Shown here piece after piece: positions 58,855-64,000 of a DNA stretch of 64,000 nucleotides. The first letter of the stretch is position 1. Every line of letters begins with the position of its first letter. Below the pieces are notes generated by a model that worked only from the letters and a program-made list of their open reading frames with translations, searched no databases and had not been told where the DNA came from. Source of the stretch: Prochilodus magdalenae (taxonomy: Eukaryota > Chordata > Actinopteri > Characiformes > Prochilodontidae); NCBI GenBank assembly GCA_024036415.1, contig JAMWET010002884.1, positions 127,501 to 191,500 on the forward strand, read 5' to 3'. The position numbers were made by a program, and so were the translations under genes.

Positions 58855-59290
58855 TGGAGAGGGGAGAGAGGGGCCGAGGGACACCGAGAAATGATGGGAG
58901 GGGGACAAGAGAGAGAGAGTGTGTAAAAGAGAAAAGGCAGTTTTGTCCCATGAGATTACAATGCAGTGACCGTGAAAGAGCTTAAATAAATGCTGAGAGA
59001 GAGAGAGAGGGGAAGAGCAAGCCAAGAGAAAACGGGTGCTGGGAAACGGAGATGAGTAAGAGAGTGAGGAAAGAAAGGAGAGAGAGAGTGAGAGAGACAA
59101 GTTTGACAGGAAAAGGAAGTGAGTTCCGCCGTAGATGAAGCAAGCGAGTGATGGAACGAGGAGGAGAGTAAAGAGAGGGCGAGCAGGACTTTATTAAAAC
59201 CCTACAAACGCCACTGAAAGAGAAATGATGAGAGCGAGAGAGCGAGCAAATGAGAGAAAGAAAGAGCGAGAGAGACTAGAAAAGTGAGAA
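58855..59290 (+). repeat. Polypurine (GAGA-rich) tract
   Basis: About 430 bp strongly enriched in G and A on the plus strand, with GAGAGAGA runs near 58910, 59000, 59085 and 59240, broken by short mixed segments. Ser/Leu-rich minus-strand frames are artefacts. Confidence 0.9.
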
Positions 59291-59370
59291 AGTAATTGGT
59301 TCCCTTTCCCCACTTGCGCTGTGAACTAAACTGCTCTGTGGTCTGGTGACTCTGCTGGTTTTTGTGTGTT

Positions 59371-59520
59371 AGGGCTGCACAGTATGGCATTAGTTAATCA
59401 TTATCATATTAATTGATTGCAGTTTGGCCAGCAAAGAAAGCTGCAATATGCAAATGAGCCCTCTGACCAATTGCATTGCTTCTTTTAGTCAGAATTCCTG
59501 ATAAGTGTTCATTTGTGTGG
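59371..59520 (+). mobile_element. hAT-like MITE remnant with GCTGCAATATGCAAATGAG
   Basis: Starts TTAGGGCTGCACAGTATGG, a common hAT-type terminus in fish, and continues with AATTGATTGCAGTTTGGCCA and GCTGCAATATGCAAATGAGC then CCTCTGACCAATTGCATTGC. Links the blocks at 37195 and 40805 to a hAT-type family. The right end is not found. Confidence 0.55.
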
Positions 59521-60334
59521 GTGTTTTGATGGAGAAATCCATGTGGTCATACGCATTCATATGCACCAAAATCAGTGCAGAGCAGAGTTTTGTCCAGATC
59601 GGTCTGTTCAACTCTGAGTTTGTTTTGGGAGGAATAGACTACTGACCTTCGGTGACTGCGCTATGGTCAACCTTGCACATTAACTACCAGGTACCAGACG
59701 CACACACATCCACCTGGGACGTGCACAGACCTCCACAGTCTGCCCCCCCACACATTCAGGGTTGAACAACAGGACACGAAAGAGCTAGGGAGGTCCACAG
59801 AAGAGAGAAAGCCAATAAAGAAAGAGAGTAATAAGGTGAGGATGAGGTGAGAATGCAGCAATGGCTGCAAAAGGAATTGTCAGAGGAGCTGTGTACACTA
59901 TTCTGAGTTGTTTTGTAGTAGTTCATGAAAACATGGTGGAGAATTTCACTACGCTCTTATAATCCTGCCATGCATTGCAATAGGAGGTATGCAAACAGAC
60001 TTTGTTTGGTATGATGCAGTTTGTACCCAAAATGAATTTCTTTTGGAAGCCTGAATATTTTAGTATGCATATAGACATACAGACATACATAAAGCCAGAG
60101 CTGTCTTCCTGACATAATGCTCTTCATAGCTGAAGTCATTTCAGGAGGACCCAACCATGCACGTAACCATCTGGAAATGGGGACAGTGTGCAGTATATAA
60201 AGTGTATATATGCAGCACGTCATTTGTTTTTGTATAATTTGAAATTTCAGTTATATTTTGTCTTGTGTTTTCAAATTTAGGGTCAGCAGACAAATAGAGG
60301 TGGTTAAAGTTGCTTGGAAATGAATCTGCTTCCA

Positions 60335-60356
60335 TTAACCCTAACCCTAACCCTTG
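60335..60356. repeat. Short interstitial telomere-type repeat
   Basis: TTAACCCTAACCCTAACCCT, three and a third copies of the vertebrate telomere hexamer, in the C-rich orientation on the plus strand. Confidence 0.85.
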
Positions 60357-60490
60357 TATTTTTCTTCTGTAAAGTTCATCTACTGTAAACTTGACAATTT
60401 AAAAAGAGAGATTTTGTTTCCATAAGCCAGGATATATTAGTACTCTGTGGAGTACGGAGAACATACAGAAACAATGTGTGGTATATAGTA

Positions 60491-60744
60491 TATCGTCGCT
60501 GTCCTGTGAAACCATGTATCTCCAATGTGGCCATTTTATTTATTTTTTGGCATCATTTGATCACATGAGCTGCTGTTTACATTGGGTGGACATTTCATGA
60601 TGAAAGGACCACCAGAAATATCCAGAACATGCTTGGAAAAGCGTTTGGTTTAATTGACTTACATTCAGATTTTTTCAGGTTTTTGCCCTCTCCTGTAAAG
60701 TTGCCATTTTAGATATACTTGTTTTTCTTTGGACACTGACGATA
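60491..60744 (+). mobile_element. TCGTCGCTGTCC MITE, copy F (intronic)
   Basis: TATCGTCGCTGTCCTGTG ... CTTTGGACACTGACGATA with TA flanks. The interior GATCACATGAGCTGCTGTTT block is identical to copy A, 55 kb away and in the same orientation. Confidence 0.87.
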
Positions 60745-60874
60745 TACTAGTACACTATATGGTATGTAATGGTAGAAGTGATACGCTGCTATATTTGTAC
60801 TGGTACAGTATGGACTATACAGAGGCCGAGTGTGTGGTATGGTATACAGTATGTACTAGTACCATATATACATA

Positions 60875-60877
<3 letters not shown>

Positions 60878-60908
<31 letters not shown>
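60878..60908. repeat. (GT)n microsatellite
   Basis: About 15 GT dinucleotides followed by GTATATATATAT. Confidence 0.95.
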
Positions 60909-60912
<4 letters not shown>

Positions 60913-61023
60913 ATATATATATTGCAGTGGCAATACATTAGGCATAGAGCACAGCATAGAGTATGTACTGTTGAAGAACTATTTAACTAAATCTTGAATT
61001 TTGTTTCCTTTTAATACTGCTAT

Positions 61024-61495
61024 GTAGTTGCTATAATGTAGTGGGTAACACCTCTGCCCTACACACTGTTGGCTGGGGTTTGATCCCCCACCTAGGCAGG
61101 CACCCTAGGCTGTACCTGTGTATTATACTTGTCTACACTTTGTAACACTAGCTTTAGCTTTGTAACACTAGCTTTAGCTTTGTAACACTGGCTTTAGCTT
61201 TGTAACACTAGCTTTAGCTTTGTAACACTAGCTTTAGCTTTGTAACACTGGCTTTAGCTTTGTAACACTAGCTTTAGCTTTGTAACACTGGCTTTAGCTT
61301 TGTAACACTAGCTTTAGCTTTGTAACACTGGCTTTAGCTTTGTAACACTAGCTTTAGCTTTGTAACACTGGCTTTAGCTTTGTAACACTAGCTTTAGCTT
61401 TGTAACACTAGCTTTAGCTTTGTAACACTAGCTTTAGCTTTGTAAAAAGGGGCAAAGTCCATCTGGATAGAAGTGTCTACCAAATGTCACAAATG
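61024..61495 (+). mobile_element. tRNA-derived SINE, copy 4, expanded by a minisatellite
   Basis: Head: GTTGCTATAATGTAGTGGGT then AACACC (A-box region) and GGCTGGGGTTTGATCCCCCA (B-box region). Tail: AAGTCCATCTGGATAGAAGT then GTCTACCAAATGTCACAAATG, the counterpart of GTCGCTCTGGATAAGAGCGT in copies 1-3. Between them, where copies 1-3 have about 60 bp, lies a 308-bp minisatellite. Confidence 0.85.
61139..61446. repeat. 20-bp minisatellite, 15 copies
   Basis: Unit TGTAACACTAGCTTTAGCTT, period exactly 20 bp, 15 full copies from 61141 to 61440. The only variation is A or G at position 10 of the unit. In order the copies read A A G A A G A G A G A G A A A. Near-identity implies recent expansion. 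Confidence 0.98.
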
Positions 61496-61859
61496 AACTG
61501 TTCCCTATTATTTCTATCATAATTTTGAAAAGCAGACGATACAGTGGCTGTTTTTGCCCTCTTGTCCTATAAGATTAAAGCTTTAGAGATACAGTGTTTT
61601 CTTACAGAGGTAACAGTACAGTGCTCCTGATTTTTTACTGTTGGAAATAGCGATTTAGGGACCATTTTGAACACAGCTAAAGTGACGACAGAGCGAGAAT
61701 AGAAAGCACAGCCAACACTGAGACAGAGAGGAGACCGGCAGGAGAGCAAGAGAGGGAGGGGGCAAGAGAGAGGGAGATAAAGACCGACGCAGAGAAAGCA
61801 AGAGTTCGTTCCTAGCCTATCAAAAGCGTGACCCACTTTAGTGATGATGGATGCCCAAA

Positions 61860-62110
61860 GCCAGCTCAGATTTATCGGTATTGCTTATTTGCTTAGCGCG
61901 CGCCCTTTTCAGCGCCGCTCGGGGTTGAAGGCTGGAGCAGGAGGCTGGCGCGGCTGCCTGCCCTAACCCACTTACTGCCTACAGCTGGGCCTCTGGACCA
62001 CAAGCATGGCTTGGCACACCACGCCGCACCTCAGCCAGATGCCGTCCTGCCAGAGTCCACACAGGGCCCACGCCGGATGCCCATTCCTTTACTTTTGCTA
62101 GGGATGCCCC
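61860..62110. other. GC-rich intronic block
   Basis: Strong local GC and CpG enrichment (CTTAGCGCGCGCCCTTTTCA then GCGCCGCTCGGGG; GCACACCACGCCGCACCTCA). No open frame matches an ephrin exon. It could be an alternative promoter, a CpG island or a conserved element. Confidence 0.35.
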
Positions 62111-63449
62111 AAAGTTTTTTGTTCTTTGTCTCAAATCCTTTAACCCTTAAAAGTTCTGAGTTACTGCATTAGATCCTCATTCAAGAACTTTAAGGGGTTT
62201 TTTTTTTGTTATAATGTAAAGAAAAGACAAACACTTTTCTTTTTAAACTCTTCCATACTAACTTTTTAAAAAAAAAAATAACAATAAAACTTTACTGCTT
62301 ACTCTGCAGATTTGTACAAGTGACTTGTCCAATAAAAATGATACTGTCTTAAACAGCTTTTTACCAATTAAATCATGGTTTGTGCTCTCCTTTAGGTGGA
62401 CTTTGAAGAGCTGTTTTTGTCTTTCATATATTAAAAAAACATATACTCCCTTCCTAAATCGCTAGTCATATTTCAGCTCTGCCACCTTATTTACCCTAAC
62501 ATCTGTTTGTTAGGTTGGCTTGCCTCTGGTTTTGTTTTTTTGGTGGTTATCATGTAATTCTTAGTTGTGTTACCAAGTACAACTCGCCAGTTCTCCAAAA
62601 TTCTGAACAAGCTGATTGTATTATGCCTTTTTGCTCATCTTGTGATCTCTGCCTCACAAAATAAATTTAATTCATTCAAAAATGTAGTTATTATAATGAA
62701 TTAATTGAATGAAAATTAAAGATAGATAAAATAAAACTGAAATTGTAAAGCCGTTTGAGAGCACTCTTATTTGTGAGCTGAACTTATTGATCTGTCTTAA
62801 TCTAAGAATCTACAAACTCCATGGGGTTAAATCTGTAGGCACAACTTAATAAAGGGAAATTGGGAGGATTTTTCCTTCTATTGTGTAAAAGTAGGCCTGC
62901 ACACGCACATACTTGCGATTCAAACCTTAGCATGACTCTTTCTAAAAGAGGGCGGGACTGAAAGTACCACACTTTCCACAGAATTTCTTTACTTGTTTCA
63001 ACAAGGTAATTGGGATTAATAGGAATAGGGTAAATAAACAACTGTTGTCACTAGTGATAACATGAATAGTCTAATACAGTGTCCTGATTTTGTAGATAAT
63101 ACAGCAGAAGCATTAGTAAACATGTCTAAATGAGTTCAGGCTGCCAGTTACTCTAAAATGCAAGAATACGTTTTCTGAAAACTCCACACCTTGAACTGAC
63201 GTTTGTATTTTTTGGACTGCATGTCAAAGTGACCATGTCTTCTTGAATACACTACTTCAATGCATAATGGTTCAAGATGAGAGAGCTAGCCTCATAGATA
63301 GTTTCAGTTAACATAAACAGAGCAAATAAAGCTACTTTATTAAAGGAATTTAATGATTAGACACTGTGTGTCAATGAAAGGAGCCCTTGTTTGACCAAGA
63401 CCATTGAACAATGAAACTTTTATGATCAAGCTTTTATCGTTGCGTTGCT

Positions 63450-63740
63450 GTTGTATGAGGTGTCCCTCTCTCACCTCACCCCCTGCAGACAAAAAGCAGT
63501 GCTGTACAGTAGCTAAAAGGAGGAAGTTGTATTTAAAGCTCAGGCAGGGAGGTTGTTTTTAAAGCAGGCAGAGAGCCCTCATTAGGTTGAGGTTTTGGAA
63601 GTGATGGAGAGAACGAAGTGATGGGTGGAGCAAGGGAAGGCCAGGGCGGAGGAGGCCTGGCACTCAGCCCAGCTCCAGACTGGCATGCTCCCAGGCCACG
63701 GCACCTCTTGGCCCCAGTTGCCCCCAGGACACACACGCAC
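63450..63740. other. GC-richer intronic block near window end
   Basis: CCCTCTCTCACCTCACCCCC, AAAGGAGGAAGTTGTATTTA, then GGAAGGCCAGGGCGGAGGAG and CATGCTCCCAGGCCACGGCA. Repeat-free by eye. The minus-strand 114-codon frame across it shows no domain. Confidence 0.3.
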
Positions 63741-64000
63741 ATAATTGTACACTGCTGAATACACACATATGCAAACATACTGCGATGTATATAGCTAAAG
63801 TCAAACACATGCATTATGTGACATGCATATAACAGAGCGAGGCACAGATGTTTGTTTCTGAAGAATAATGCTAACAATACTTAAGGTGTTCAGTACAGTC
63901 TAATTTATGAACTCCATTTACCATATCGAACCACTTTGTAGTTCTATAGTTACAGACTGCAGTCCATTTGCTCTTTTGAATAATTTGTTATCCTCTGTTT

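Larger units (their letters stand above)
32223..64000 (+). other. efna: Ephrin intron 1 (5' part, at least 31.8 kb)
   Basis: Ephrin-A exon 2 (about 290 bp, carrying the NDYLDI.CPHY region) was looked for on the plus strand and not seen. This span is therefore inferred to be intron. It has fewer transposons than 1-31 kb and several low-repeat, GC-richer stretches listed separately. Subsegments not listed individually (for example 34.7-36.3, 42.1-44.0, 46.1-50.1 and 62.2-63.4 kb) hold nothing I can recognise. Confidence 0.7.

Noticed and set aside
58693..59390. Ser/Leu-rich minus-strand frames (135 and 62 codons)
   Set aside because: Translation of the GAGA-rich polypurine tract on the opposite strand; no domain.
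32223..64000. Ephrin exon 2 inside the window
   Set aside because: No plus-strand stretch encoding an NDYLDI...CPHY-like segment with an upstream AG acceptor was found.

Overview
The window looks like nuclear DNA of a ray-finned fish. The evidence is a dense mix of Tc1/mariner, PIF/Harbinger and hAT transposon debris, tRNA-derived SINEs whose tail resembles salmonid HpaI-type SINEs, LINE 3' tails, and long TA, TG, GATA and TTA microsatellites. Genes are sparse and introns long. Otophysan fish (characins, catfish, electric eels) are a reasonable guess, but the species cannot be fixed from this sequence. Nothing bacterial, plasmid or CRISPR-like is present.

Only one real protein-coding exon is recognised: the first coding exon of an A-type ephrin (32101-32222, + strand). 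It encodes a signal peptide and the first strand of the Eph-receptor-binding domain, and ends at a strong splice donor. A GC-richer promoter/5' UTR (about 31495-32100) with a GC box and an inverted CCAAT box precedes it. I found no second ephrin exon, so everything from 32223 to the window end is read as the first part of a very long intron 1.

Layout. (1) 1-28.7 kb is intergenic and packed with repeats: a 31-bp CCAAT-box minisatellite, a Harbinger transposase remnant, five copies of a ~533-bp internally deleted Tc1-like element, a ~255-bp palindromic-end MITE family, SINEs, LINE tails, two unrelated minisatellites, and a histone H3 pseudogene fragment fused to a LINE tail. (2) 21.4-28.7 kb is a nested transposon patchwork: a mariner-like element (24903-27577) holds a hAT-like element, which itself holds an LTR-like repeat, plus a separate Tc1-like insertion. 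(3) 28.7-31.4 kb is AT-rich and gene-free. (4) 31.4-32.2 kb is the ephrin promoter and exon 1. (5) 32.2-64 kb is ephrin intron 1. It has fewer transposons than the left half and contains several GC-richer, low-repeat segments that are candidate conserved enhancers. It also holds a ~490-bp polypyrimidine tract, a ~430-bp polypurine tract and a SINE carrying a 15-copy 20-bp minisatellite.

No new multi-gene system is visible. The most unusual items are the H3-LINE chimera, the Tc1-like element that keeps its DNA-binding and C-terminal parts but lacks its catalytic core, the three-level nested insertion, the NF-Y-like CCAAT array and the minisatellite grown inside a SINE. Family assignments rest on motif recognition by eye; no database search was run.
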